DNA of 64,000 bases from CBDBIG01 sp965205845 [NCBI: bacterium] (GTDB lineage: Bacteria > SAR324): contig CBDBIG010000004.1 of NCBI GenBank assembly GCA_965205845.1, positions 434,001-498,000 of the forward strand, read 5' to 3'. Shown here piece by piece: positions 16,982 through 25,270 of this stretch. Below the pieces are notes generated by a model. That model was not told the DNA's origin. It saw nothing but the letters and a program-made list of their open reading frames with translations, and ran no database searches. The position numbers and the translations under genes were made by a program. Within the stretch, counting starts at the first letter, position 1. Each line of letters opens with the position of its first letter.

Positions 16982-17185
16982 CTAAGTTTTGATGATGTAG
17001 TGAAGCGGCAGGTAGGGCTGCATGTTCCCGCTTTGGCCTAGTCCGTAGTTGTCAGTGTAAAGTGGCCCATAAGGTACATCTTCCCACCCCACGTAAGATC
17101 GGGTTCCCCCGTTTACTGGACGATCCCCAATCTGATATGAGTGCCTATGCTCCTGCATTTCCTCATCCCCGCCTTGTATGCCCAA
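16982..17185 (-). pseudogene. C-terminal end of a phage tail-fibre / collar protein
   Basis: The frame ends with HRHSYQIGDRPV and MQPYLPLHYIIKT. The ending MxPYLxLxYIIKT preceded by an HxH metal-binding segment is a common close of phage tail-fibre receptor-binding domains. Only about 65 residues remain; the shaft and virion-binding parts are missing, apparently removed together with the end of the upstream baseplate gene. Confidence 0.65.
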
Positions 17186-17196
17186 CGCCCGCAGCG

Positions 17197-17898
17197 TTAA
17201 GCCTTCCCCTTGCCCGGCCCCAATGGGGGTTCGCCCCCGTAATGGGCAAAAGCCCAGGCGCGATCAACGCCAGGGACGGCCAAAGCCCAGGCTTTGTAGT
17301 CGGCTACGCTGCCAAGGCGTTCTTGGGCGCGAATGCGTGCCAGCAGGCGTGCGCGCAGGGCATCATCCGTCTCTTGGGGTGCGCCACCGACAAGCCCGCC
17401 TGTTGCGACCCTTGCCTCGGGTTCAACCCCGAGCACGGTGCTGCTTAGGGTGAGCGTGCTACCTGTTGCTAGGTTGCCTGCCGCCCCGCCTTTATCAGCA
17501 CGCACGGCGAGGGTCGCTTGCCCGTTGGTGGCCAGCACCCCGCTTTGGCTGGTGGTGTAGGTTTGGTTGCGCTGGCTTTGCAAGCCTAAGCCAAGGGGCA
17601 CCCAAGCGCCTGCTTGACCTTGAAACACCACTTGACCGACTGCCCTGGCTGCTGGGGTGCGGGTGACACCCCAAATGCCTGCCCAGCGTTCAAGGGCGTC
17701 TGCTTGGGCGGTGTCGGGGAAGAGGTCTTGGGCTAGGGTTTGTTGGTGGAGGTAAAGCCCGCGCATGGCGGCAGCGTGGCTGTCTGCCAAGGTTTGCGCC
17801 ATGCTCGTCTGTTGGGCAGAAACCCCTGGCAACGCGGCTTCCATATCACCACGGCTGCGGGCGCGTAAATCGCCAAGGCTGGGGATTTTAAACGGCAT
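17197..17898 (-). pseudogene. Baseplate J-like protein (Mu gp47 type), C-terminally truncated
   Basis: AAAGGAGGTTTGT precedes ATG 17898, which overlaps the upstream gene by 11 bp. The product starts MPFKIPSLGDLRARSRGDME and has ERWAGIWGVTRTPAARAVGQ and TGGLVGGAPQETDDALRARL, all typical of baseplate J / Mu gp47 proteins. It ends after VPGVDRAWAFAHYGG, about 233 residues, where the family continues for over 100 more. The break falls within 15 bp of the tail-fibre fragment, so a deletion joined the two. Confidence 0.75.
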
Positions 17899-18529
17899 AC
17901 AAACCTCCTTTAAACGCGCTTGCAACGCCCTTTACACGCACCTGCAAGGCAATCTGCCCTGCTTGCCTCACCGCTTCCACTTCCAAACTGGTGGCGAGGC
18001 CGTCTTTGGTGAGCCATGCTAGGGCTTGGCGGGCTTCATCGGCGAGGGCAAGGGCATTGGCCTGGGTGTTTTTGGCGCGGGTGTGTTGCCAAAGGCCACT
18101 GCCACTAGTCCCACCCCACCAGCCGCGGCGGTTGGCGGCGCTAAGCCCAAGGTAGGGGCGCGCTGGCAGGCCTGGTTTGCCCACCTCCGCCCCGCCAAAC
18201 TGCAAAATGGCAGCGTAGACAAGGTTGCTACCCACCAACACCGCCCCATCGTTGGGCACGGCAAAGGTGATGCTATCCAATAACGCCCCTTCGCCCAGCA
18301 ACAAGCCCTGCCCGCCGTGGCGGGTTTGGGCATGTTTTGGCGACCACGCCTTCCACGGTTCTCCCTCGGGGCTCTCTTTCTCCTCCGCCAACCTGCGCCT
18401 GGTTTGGCTTTCCATCTCTGCGCCCAAGGCGTTTAGCAGTTTACGCTTATCCACCTTGCCCAAGCGTGCAATGCGCTGGTTTAGTGTTTTTAGCCCGCTT
18501 AGGTCGGCCTCAATTTGCACGCCTGCCAT
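17888..18529 (-). CDS. Chimera: Mu gpG-like virion morphogenesis protein fused to gp46 C terminus
   Basis: An uninterrupted 213-residue frame. Residues 1-130 are a phage virion-morphogenesis (Mu gpG, tail completion) protein: SQTRRRLAEEKESPEGEPWK, HGGQGLLLGEGALLDSI, VYAAILQFGG, then LPARPYLGLS. Residues about 132-213 are unlike that family but look like the end of Mu gp46: RRGWWGGTSGSGLWQHTR, QALAWLTKDGLATSLEVEA. In Mu-like phages sheath, tube, tape-measure and several baseplate genes lie between these two genes; here they are gone and the join is in frame. Unlikely to work as either parent. Confidence 0.7.
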   Translation of the reverse strand: MAGVQIEADLSGLKTLNQRIARLGKVDKRKLLNALGAEMESQTRRRLAEEKESPEGEPWKAWSPKHAQTRHGGQGLLLGEGALLDSITFAVPNDGAVLVGSNLVYAAILQFGGAEVGKPGLPARPYLGLSAANRRGWWGGTSGSGLWQHTRAKNTQANALALADEARQALAWLTKDGLATSLEVEAVRQAGQIALQVRVKGVASAFKGGLYAV

Positions 18530-18533
18530 TTTT

Positions 18534-19005
18534 TTAAAGCCCTCGCAAAGCGTCTCTTGTCAACTGGCGGGGCGTGCTTTGCACCGCAGGCGCGCCTCCT
18601 GAACGGGGCTCTTCAATCGCTGCCCCTAGGCTGATCAGGCCCCTTGCCACCTGCCCGAGCCATTGGACGCGCTCTTTGCGCCTGTCGCCAATCTCTTCTG
18701 TCATGCGCCCTGCGGTTTGCGCCATTTGTCCCAAGGCAAGGTCAACGCACACCTGGGCTAAGCACGCCAGGAGGCTCGGCCAAGGGCAAGGTGTAGCGCA
18801 CGCCAATGCTGGCATCCATTAAACTGCTTGCATCTGCCAGTGCGCGCGCAACCGCGGCGCCGTCCACTTCGCCCGCCTCGGTGAGGGGCGCCGCGTTGCG
18901 TAACGCTACCTTTTGCCAGTCGTCACCCGCCATCCCAAAGCCTTGATTAAAGGCTGCGCTGTACCCAACAAATAAGTCGTCTAGGCTTTGTCTGTTGATG
19001 ATCAT
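18534..19005 (-). pseudogene. Chimera: start of Mu gpT-like major head protein joined to gp36-like protein, frameshifted
   Basis: The first 30 residues (MIINRQSLDDLFVGYSAAF and NQGFG) are a Mu gpT-type major head subunit start. From about residue 35 the sequence is that of a Mu gp36-like (DUF1320) protein: VARALADASSLMDAS and RYTLPLAEPP. A frame change near 18760-18790 then moves the end into another frame: RKERVQWLGQVARGLISLGA and RQLTRDALRGL, the usual end of gp36. Most of the head protein and the next gene have thus been deleted. Confidence 0.7.
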
Positions 19006-19280
19006 TTATACTACCTCCACCCATGCAAGGTTATCGTCTACGTTGATGATTTTGCCCACCTTGGCAAGCCCCTGCCGACACATCGGTCACCGTTTGGTCA
19101 TCAAGGGCATAGGCATCGCTACCAATATCTGCCTTGGTCAGCGTTGTGGCTTTTTTAAAGCCAAACACCCCACGGCGCACCAGCACGCTCACCTCGCCTG
19201 CCGTTGTGCCGTTTTTTGCCCCCGCTTGGGCCACGCCCACAAATTTAAGGCGGGTTGCTTTGCTCGTATTGGTTGGCCAT
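19006..19280 (-). pseudogene. Small capsid-region protein of Mu-like phages, two frameshifts
   Basis: Combining frames gives MANQY, then TSKATRLKFVGVAQAGAKNG, SVLVRRGVFGFKKA and ALDDQTVT, and finally VGKIINVDDNLAWVEVV before a TAA directly next to the gpT start. The pattern VRRGVF...DDQTV...VWVE is found in a small protein encoded beside the head gene of many Mu-like prophages; its role is not known to me. Frame changes lie near 19265 and 19070. Confidence 0.55.
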
Positions 19281-19603
19281 TACAGCCCAGACGCTGTGCA
19301 AGGCAGGCGCTTTGCTGGGCTGGCAGGCATGCGCGAAAGGGGTAATCGGCGTCGGGAGTGGTGTGCACGAGCGCAACAGGAAAAAGCGCCTCAATAGGGA
19401 TAAATCGGCATTGGGGGTGTGCACGAGCGCAACACGAAAGATTGCCTCAATAGGGATAAATCGGCGTCGGGAGTGGTGTGCACGAGCGCAACAGGAAAAA
19501 GCGCCTCAATCTCACCAGGGCGGCGGGCACGCACCAAGCGCAAACGGGCATCATCGCGATGCGCCACAATAGAAAGAAAGGCCTTTGGGGTAAATAACCA
19601 CAC
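19281..19603 (-). pseudogene. Small phage protein interrupted by a tandem triplication
   Basis: The start MWLFTPKAFLSIVAHRDD and RARRPGEIEALFP belong to a small protein common in phage structural regions. After ALVHTTPDAD the reading runs into the repeat at 19352-19508 and stops. Beyond the repeat another frame resumes with RRLPLSRMPASPAKR and nearby frames, so the original end lies further down. No function is known. Confidence 0.5.
19352..19508. repeat. Three tandem repeats of about 56-58 bp
   Basis: The phrase GTGCACGAGCGCAACA appears three times (near 19363, 19419 and 19479), each followed by AAAG..GCCTCAAT. It sits inside a small phage gene and breaks its frame. Confidence 0.85.
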
Positions 19604-19608
19604 TTGCC

Positions 19609-19818
19609 TTAGCCTTTTTTGCCCGGTTTGGGTTTGGCGGGGGGGACATCCTCGACCAACTCCATTTCGGCCGAATCGAATTTGGCCTGCAGGTGCCTTG
19701 ACACAGGCTTGAGTTTGCCTTCTTTAAGCAGGCGGTCACTCTCTCTAAAAGAGGCCCGCATTTCTTCAACGAGCTTTTTATCCTCATCACTAAGCCCTTC
19801 AGCGTACTCAATCATCAT
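19609..19818 (-). CDS. Small acidic/charged phage protein
   Basis: 69 residues (MMIEYAEGLSDEDKKLVEEM, ending PAKPKPGKKG), predicted helical in the middle. AAAGGAGAT lies 4 bp before the ATG. It overlaps the end of the large chimera by 11 bp (translational coupling) and precedes the 19281-19603 gene. In Mu-like phages a small scaffold-like or hypothetical gene often sits here. No family recognised. Confidence 0.55.
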   Translation of the reverse strand: MMIEYAEGLSDEDKKLVEEMRASFRESDRLLKEGKLKPVSRHLQAKFDSAEMELVEDVPPAKPKPGKKG

Positions 19819-21985
19819 GTATCTCCTTTAAACCTATTTCTACAACGCTGCCCCGTTTTTCCCTGTATACAACACGAAACTTGGTATTGGGTTTAAAGAG
19901 GACCTCTTTTTCGTGCGCGTGCCGGGATATCCAAGATACCTCCTTGCCCGTGCGGCTCTGTATTTTCAGCCGATGCGGCCCACCAAAGGCTTTACCCGTG
20001 GATGTGCTGGTAAAGCCTTTGGGTGTCCAAACCTTGCCTGGCTTGAGTTTGGCCAGTTCACTTTCGGGCAGGGTCGTCCCTCGGGTGACCTTCCCCCGGT
20101 AGTTGGGGAGTTTTGCCAGCCCCGCGATGATGGTTTTGGTGTAGTGGGCGTATTCCTCTCCCAGGGCTTTGGGCAGTTTCCCGCGCTTGGCCTGGTTAAT
20201 CGGTTTATAATCGATGACCGTGTAGCCGTGCAATGCAGCCAACTCGGGCTCGGAGAAACGGTGCACGACACCCGATTCCTTCGCCCTTGTGTTCGCCTGC
20301 CCAAGCAAGATTTGGTATTGATAGCCTTTGAGGTTCATCAAACCCTGCTCGTGGACGGGCAATTTGGCAAAGGCACGCACCTTGCGCGACACCCCCTTGA
20401 GGAGCATAGCACGCTTTTGCAAGGTTTGTAGCATGGCAAGGCGCTCGGGCTCGGGCACCCCTGGCACGGGGGGCAAGAGGTCGGCAAAGGCGTTGGTTTT
20501 TTTGCTTAGGTTGCTAATCGCTCGCTCGGTCTTAAGCCAGTGATCCCCCAGCGCCTCGTAAATGCGCACCCCCGCTTTTTCCATTGCCTTGGCGTAAGTG
20601 GGGTTGGTGGCAGGATGAAAAAAGCCCTCGGCTTCGCCTATTGTGGCCAGTGCCTCGGTATTTTTGCGCCCCGCTTTGGCTCGAAACAAGAGCGCCCCGC
20701 CGTTGTCAATCCGCACGGGGGCGCCTTTTTGCCAAACCACGTTATCAAAGGTTTGCCCCAAGGCATCCCAGTTGGCCAGCCAAGCATCTGCCGCCACCCC
20801 GTCAAGCAGTTTTTTTGCCTTGGCTTGGGTTAGTTCGTCCAAGGCGATTGGGGCTGCCCCTTCAATCCACTCGGTGGCCAGGGCAAGCCCCCCTTGTTTG
20901 CGGGCAACCAAGGCGCTTTTGGGCGCATTGACCGCCAACTGGGCATAGATTGCATTGACCGCCGCCTCGCCGTAGGCTTGGACGGGGTCGGTGTAAAACT
21001 TGACGTAGCGCTTGATGCCGTCTGCGCCTTGATAGACGCCCCCTTGGTTGCTGCCCTTGGCCTTGCTTAACTTTTTTTTCATGACCGCCCGCTCTTCGAG
21101 CAGGGGGATCGGGCCGAGGGTTGCAACGGGCGCATCTGCGCTTTTTGCCGCCAGCATGTTGGCCAAGGCTTGGCTGCGTACCTTGCCTGGGTTGGTATCC
21201 CAGCCTGGGTCTATGCCTTGGGGCACGCGTTCTTCTTCGCCCGTGCGCTTGTTAAGCCAAGGGCGGGTTTTGTTGGTGGGCGGTTTGCCTGGGCCACCCA
21301 AGCGCCCCGCCTCGGCCTTGCTTAAAAGCCTGACGCGACACTTGCAGCCCCAGCCGTTGGGTGGCATGTGGGCGTTCCACCAAGCATCGCTGCTGGGCAA
21401 AATAAGCCCGTTCCAGTGCTGATGCTCCAAACGGTGCTCCTTGCTGGGGCCCAGTTCATAGCGCAGGTAGGGGTGGGAGGCCTGGTTGTAAACCGCATCA
21501 AAACTGCGCCCGTTGCACACGCCCCCGGTGCGCCCCGTTTGGGCATTGTGCAAGGCAATTTGCCGGTTTGCGTGGGTCCGAAAGGCTTCAATCTCAATCG
21601 CCTTGCTGGCATAGTTCTCGGGCTTGGCGCTGGGGCTGTTGCCCGTGTAGGCGCCCGCGCAAAAGGGGTGCTTTGCAATGCTTTCACACAGGTCTTTAAA
21701 GGCGCGTTCAATGGGCTTTGATTGGCCATGATAGGGCATTGCCCAGTGGATTTTGCAGCCCAAAGCCGTGAGCAAACCTTGGGGTTCTTCTGCCTTGATT
21801 TTAAAGCGAAAGCGGTTTTTAGCCCCGCCCGTTAGCCACTTGCTAGCAAAGGCGCGCCCGTTGTCGAGCAGCACGGCTTGGGGCACGCCGTGGTTTTTAA
21901 GCAGGTCGGCAAAAGCTAAACGCACCAACAAGGTGCTCTCGTTTAAGCCAATCCGCCAAGCCACAATTTTGCCCCTCGTAAACAT
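19808..21985 (-). CDS. Chimera: MuA catalytic region :: gpF minor head protein with kinase-like and ADP-ribosyltransferase domains
   Basis: A single frame of over 700 residues. From the top: MuA catalytic part (KIVAWRIGLNES, VLLDNGRAFASKWL with the second Asp, GQSKPIERAFKDLCESIAKH with the Glu, GRTGGVCNGRSFDAVYNQ). It switches directly to a gpF-type minor head protein (LRYELGPSKEHR, HMPPNGWGCKCRVR, RVPQGIDPGWDTNPG). Next is a protein-kinase-like module (GVYQGADGIKRYVKFYTDP, ATEWIEGAAP, WLANWDALGQTFDNVV, VRIDNGGALLFRA), reminiscent of HipA. The C terminus is an R-S-E-type ADP-ribosyltransferase: TRGTTLPESEL, GFTSTSTGKAFG, HEKEVLFKPNTKFRVV with the ExE pair. Kinase-like and ART modules are known on phage minor head proteins. 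The MuA::gpF join is a deletion product, in frame. The chimera has no start of its own because of the frameshift at 21972-21975. Confidence 0.75.
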   Translation of the reverse strand: MFTRGKIVAWRIGLNESTLLVRLAFADLLKNHGVPQAVLLDNGRAFASKWLTGGAKNRFRFKIKAEEPQGLLTALGCKIHWAMPYHGQSKPIERAFKDLCESIAKHPFCAGAYTGNSPSAKPENYASKAIEIEAFRTHANRQIALHNAQTGRTGGVCNGRSFDAVYNQASHPYLRYELGPSKEHRLEHQHWNGLILPSSDAWWNAHMPPNGWGCKCRVRLLSKAEAGRLGGPGKPPTNKTRPWLNKRTGEEERVPQGIDPGWDTNPGKVRSQALANMLAAKSADAPVATLGPIPLLEERAVMKKKLSKAKGSNQGGVYQGADGIKRYVKFYTDPVQAYGEAAVNAIYAQLAVNAPKSALVARKQGGLALATEWIEGAAPIALDELTQAKAKKLLDGVAADAWLANWDALGQTFDNVVWQKGAPVRIDNGGALLFRAKAGRKNTEALATIGEAEGFFHPATNPTYAKAMEKAGVRIYEALGDHWLKTERAISNLSKKTNAFADLLPPVPGVPEPERLAMLQTLQKRAMLLKGVSRKVRAFAKLPVHEQGLMNLKGYQYQILLGQANTRAKESGVVHRFSEPELAALHGYTVIDYKPINQAKRGKLPKALGEEYAHYTKTIIAGLAKLPNYRGKVTRGTTLPESELAKLKPGKVWTPKGFTSTSTGKAFGGPHRLKIQSRTGKEVSWISRHAHEKEVLFKPNTKFRVVYREKRGSVVEIGLKEIHDD

Positions 21986-22856
21986 CCTGCAAGGCAAGCA
22001 ACATGGGGCGCACGGGCTTTTTTTGCCCTGGCCACTTGGTAAAAACATCAAAGCGGTGACCATCGCCGCAAACCAAGGCCAGCGCAAAAAGGTCTTTTGC
22101 GGTGCGCTCTTGGGCGGGGTAGGTGTTTTCTAATGCCCCTTCGCCGCGCCTTGCTAGCATAATCGTAGGGCGTGACACCTCGCGCTTTAGCCTGCGGGTA
22201 AGGGTTTTTAAACTGGGCAGTTGCCAGTCTTTTTGGGCGGACACCTGCTGCAAGCGGCGGTAGCAAGCCGCGGCGCTGGGGCGTTCGGGGCGCAAATAGT
22301 CGCTTTTGTAGAAGTTCCAAGCCTCAAGGGTGCCATTGGCCGTTTGTTGCTCGCCGCCGTGGCTGGGCGCAAGCATCGGAAGCCAGTCGGTGATTGGGTA
22401 GGAACGCACCCGCTCAAGCCAACGGAACACGGTTTTACGGTCGGGGGCTGCCCCTTGTTTTTGCAGGGCTGCAATCGCTTGGTTGCGGGTTAAGCCGTTG
22501 CTCTCCAGTGCAAGCAGGGCCATTAAAACCGCCATGCGCTTGTGGCCGCGTTTTTGTTGGCCCCCTGGCAAACGGCCAAACGCATCCCAACGGTGCTCGG
22601 AAGTAGAGGAGGGGCCATTCTTGGAGTGTTGCAGCGCCTTCCTGCCACCCTCATGTTCGGTTGTATACCAGCGCATTGCCAGTGCCGCCTGGGCTGCCCT
22701 GGGAAGGCATGAAAAATGGTATTCCTTGCCACCGCCACTGCGTTTGAGTGGGCGCGAACGCCAGGCTTCGCGGGTGGCTTGTTTATGAAGACCCATTATA
22801 GATTTGGGTAGCCCTGCCACACCGACTAATTCTTGTGCGCTGTACCATTGTTGCAT
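21972..22856 (-). pseudogene. MuA-type transposase, N-terminal part, frameshifted
   Basis: Starts MQQWYSAQELVGVAG at ATG 22856 with AAGGA upstream. Residues 1-75 are the winged-helix DNA-binding domain; NGLTRNQAIAALQKQG and RKTVFRWLERVRSYP are the middle DNA-binding region; VCGDGHRFDVFTKWPG holds the first catalytic Asp of the DDE triad. At 21972-21975 a G4 run (on the - strand) shifts the frame; with one G fewer it would read DVYEGKIVAWRIGLNES and join the chimera, which holds the other two catalytic residues. MuA catalyses replicative transposition of the phage. As it stands the gene is split. Confidence 0.85.
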
Positions 22857-23026
22857 GCTGCTGTATCCTTTTTTATACAAACAATTCGCCCGTCTGCGAG
22901 TTTCGCCCATCGTTTAGGCCAGATTTCCCAAAGTGGAACTTGAATAATTTTTGTTGCGCAGTTAAATTTTACCGTTTTTCGCAAATAAGATACTGATGTC
23001 TTTGTTTTTGTTAATTTTTTACGCAT
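22826..23026 (-). CDS. Possible small early phage protein
   Basis: A 66-residue basic frame (MRKKLTKTKTSVSYLRKTVK, later PKRWAKLADGRIVCIKKD) that overlaps the MuA start by 31 bp. No ribosome site is convincing and no family is recognised. Its place between the regulator genes and transposase is plausible for an early gene. Confidence 0.3.
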   Translation of the reverse strand: MRKKLTKTKTSVSYLRKTVKFNCATKIIQVPLWEIWPKRWAKLADGRIVCIKKDTAACNNGTAHKN

Positions 23027-23073
23027 CTATCAATGGATAGATTGTTGCGTACTTCTTTGCACAGTTTGGAGGG

Positions 23074-23373
23074 TTAAGTACGCAATGCGGGGGTCGTGAT
23101 TTCCCTCTTGTTTTTAACGAACTCAAGCTCGTATTTCACGACAACCTTGATTTCTTTGAGAGCGCAATCCAGACATGCGGGGGTCGTGATTTCCCTCTTG
23201 TTTTTAACGAACCCAAGCTTGTATTCCACGACAGCCTTTGCGGTGGCAGTCTCAAAATTGCCGTTCTCATCTTCAAAACCCTCGGTAATCTCATAATTGT
23301 GGTCCGCATTGGGGAAGAGTTCCTGCCCGCATTTGCAGTGGGTGCTTGTGGTTTGTTGTGTTTTTAGTGCCAT
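23074..23373 (-). CDS. Small zinc-ribbon-like phage protein with internal duplication
   Basis: 99 residues. HCKCGQELFPNADHNYEI near the start and CLDCAL in the middle give a C-x-C / C-x-x-C arrangement that may hold zinc. A 90-bp direct duplication (units near 23085 and 23175) repeats KNKREITTPA in frame, so the last 23 residues are a second copy without the second CxxC. It overlaps the end of the Ner gene by 10 bp, so it belongs to the early transcript. Family not recognised. Confidence 0.55.
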   Translation of the reverse strand: MALKTQQTTSTHCKCGQELFPNADHNYEITEGFEDENGNFETATAKAVVEYKLGFVKNKREITTPACLDCALKEIKVVVKYELEFVKNKREITTPALRT

Positions 23374-23690
23374 TTGGTAATGCGTCCTTGTTGGTTTGTG
23401 TTATGCCCTTGTTTCATCATGCTCCAAGCCAGCCTTTTCTTGCGGATGCCCGTGCCCATTGGCGAACCGTCCGCCTTGTAACGGCTGGGCCAAATCACCT
23501 GCGGGTGCACCCCTATAATATCGGCAATCGTTTTTTCTAAATCCGGCCAGCGCTGGATTTTGACGCGACAGCAAACGCAGGCGTAGGAATAGCCTTTTTC
23601 TTTTGAAATCCTGGTAAGGGTGTAGCCCTTTTTTGCCAAGGCTGCCCTAACGTCCATCCAATGCCAGTCTTGGGAGGTATTTGTGTCCAT
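23364..23690 (-). CDS. Ner/Nlp-family DNA-binding regulator
   Basis: 108 residues. DWHWMDVRAALAKKGYTLTR, then RWPDLEKTIADIIGV and HPQVIWPSRY match the small lambda-repressor-like Ner proteins of Mu and D108, including the diagnostic GVxPxxIWPSRY close. Ner shuts off early and repressor transcription after infection by binding between the divergent promoters. Here it faces the repressor across 191 bp, exactly as in Mu. The C-terminal 30 residues extend past the family's usual end. Confidence 0.85.
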   Translation of the reverse strand: MDTNTSQDWHWMDVRAALAKKGYTLTRISKEKGYSYACVCCRVKIQRWPDLEKTIADIIGVHPQVIWPSRYKADGSPMGTGIRKKRLAWSMMKQGHNTNQQGRITKWH

Positions 23691-23794
23691 GACGCCTTTT
23701 TTGATATAATTTTTAGAAAGCGGTTTTTTAAACTAAAAATACAATAGCATTAGCGTTTAAAAAAATGCAATAGCAAATTTGTTTTTTTTTTGAG

Positions 23795-23923
23795 TCCGAG
23801 TTCATATTTATTTTTAAAACCACACAAGGCAATGGAAATCCTTTGTTTATAGGGGCTAAGGACGGTTATACAGGTGAAAATATGAGTCCGAGTTTGGGTC
23901 CGAGTTCGAGTAGTAAACTCGGA
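23795..23923. promoter_or_regulatory. Cluster of TCCGAGTT sites around the repressor start (candidate operator)
   Basis: TCCGAGTT occurs at 23795-23802, 23887-23894 and 23899-23906, and inverted (AACTCGGA) at 23916-23923. The first lies in the repressor-ner divergent region and the others overlap the first codons of the repressor. Four copies of an 8-mer in 130 bp is unlikely by chance; autoregulation is the natural inference. No site was tested. Confidence 0.4.
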
Positions 23924-24985
23924 CACTTTATCAAAAGGCTCCGTCTGCTTATGCAAGGACAGACTGAAAAGTCTTTCTCTACCCAAGTAGGACTTCATCA
24001 AGCCACATTTAGGCGATATTTAGACGGCAGCGAACCATCCAGGAAATCTTTAATTGCTATTGCAAATGGGGCTAATGTCACCATTCAATGGCTGGCCACT
24101 GGTGAGGGCCCGATGCGCCCTGTTGAAAGCCTGATGTACCCCGAGGATGAAAGCCTTGAGGAGGATCTAGCGCGGATGGAGGCGAAAATGGCCCGGGAGG
24201 ATGCGGAGTCGCTTCGAAAAACGGGCAAGCCTAAGGTTTGGCGGTCGTCCGATGTGGAGATGGATGAAGGGACCGCGCTCACGTACAGAGTGCTGATGGC
24301 AGATTTTAACCGTGTCAGCAAAGAAAACGAGGCCTTGAGGGCCGCGGGCTTTGGTGGGGGGCCGGCCCCGTCCCTTGCCTTGGAGCAGGAAAATGCGGAG
24401 TTGAAGCGCAGAATTGAAGCGCAACAAAACCTGCTGAACGACACCCATTCGATGAGGAATGATTTTGACGCCAAAAGGCGGGAGGATGCGTTGCTTAAAG
24501 AGATGGCCGCGCTTAAGCAACTGGTTAAACAGCCCCCGCCCCCGCCTACCACAAGCGGTATTGCCAACATGACCCTGCTGGGCTTGGCGGAATGCGGGCT
24601 GGTGGGTTGGCAGCAAAAAAGGCCCTTAAGCGTAAAAGCGAACTGCCCCGCCGATATGAACCCCGCAGAAGACTTTGCGGTGATGGCCACGGGACACAGT
24701 CTGTTTTACGCGGGGATTGAGCCTGGCTTTATCTGTTTTTGCGCGCCTAAAAGCGAGGCACAGGTGGGGGATGTGGTGTTTGTGCTAAAGCCGAACAACC
24801 TTGCCAGTTTGGGATTGGTGAAAGAATTAAAGCGCAAAGAAGGGGGAGTAGAATGGCTGGTGCTCCAAAAATGGGACGACCCCGACCCCAAAACGGGGGA
24901 GCGAAAACCTTACACCCTGAAAGAAAACATGGACGAAATAGAACAGGTTGTGCCCGTGATTTATGTGCAACGCAGGGCGGTTTAG
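23882..24985 (+). CDS. CI-like phage repressor with HTH and S24 (LexA-like) domains
   Basis: About 367 residues from ATG 23882. Residues 10-75 form an HTH (FSTQVGLHQATFRRYLDGSE; IANGANVTIQWLATGEGPM). Residues about 85-225 are helical coiled coil (LALEQENAELKRRIEAQQNL). The C-terminal part is a LexA-type autoprotease: cleavage-type site AECGLVGW, Ser in ATGHSLFYAGIEPG and Lys in LASLGLVKELKR, ending in EQVVPVIYVQRRAV. Such repressors keep the prophage silent and self-cleave after DNA damage with RecA. The upstream start at 23843 is possible, but ATG 23882 follows GGTGAAAAT closely. A partial copy lies at 1320-1530. Confidence 0.85.
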   Translation: MSPSLGPSSSSKLGHFIKRLRLLMQGQTEKSFSTQVGLHQATFRRYLDGSEPSRKSLIAIANGANVTIQWLATGEGPMRPVESLMYPEDESLEEDLARMEAKMAREDAESLRKTGKPKVWRSSDVEMDEGTALTYRVLMADFNRVSKENEALRAAGFGGGPAPSLALEQENAELKRRIEAQQNLLNDTHSMRNDFDAKRREDALLKEMAALKQLVKQPPPPPTTSGIANMTLLGLAECGLVGWQQKRPLSVKANCPADMNPAEDFAVMATGHSLFYAGIEPGFICFCAPKSEAQVGDVVFVLKPNNLASLGLVKELKRKEGGVEWLVLQKWDDPDPKTGERKPYTLKENMDEIEQVVPVIYVQRRAV

Positions 24986-25099
24986 AAAAAAAGGAGTTTA
25001 AAGCTAGATTATTTTTTATTTTTGAGCCAATCGCGCAAAAGCCTTTATAAAACAAGGGCTTGATCCATGAAAAGGGCGAAAAATTGAGTTTAAAGCTGA

Positions 25100-25132
25100 G
25101 TTTAAAGCTAGAGCACCTAGCTTTAAACTTTT
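25100..25132 (+). terminator. Perfect 12-bp hairpin downstream of the repressor
   Basis: GTTTAAAGCTAG and CTAGCTTTAAAC flank a 5-base loop and are followed by TTTT. It lies 115 bp after the repressor stop. Two further AGTTTAAAGCT copies occur nearby (near 25006 and 25087). Either a terminator or a protein site. Confidence 0.5.
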
Positions 25133-25270
25133 GCGGGGTGGTTTTGGGGGTTTGGTTTTACGCTTCAAACGCATTATTCCTTAGAAATTTCACAAAATCG
25201 CTACATTGTTGGCACCACTTTACGGTCACACTGGGGTAAAAAAACCTAGCGTGGGTAAGGTGGGTGGCAC

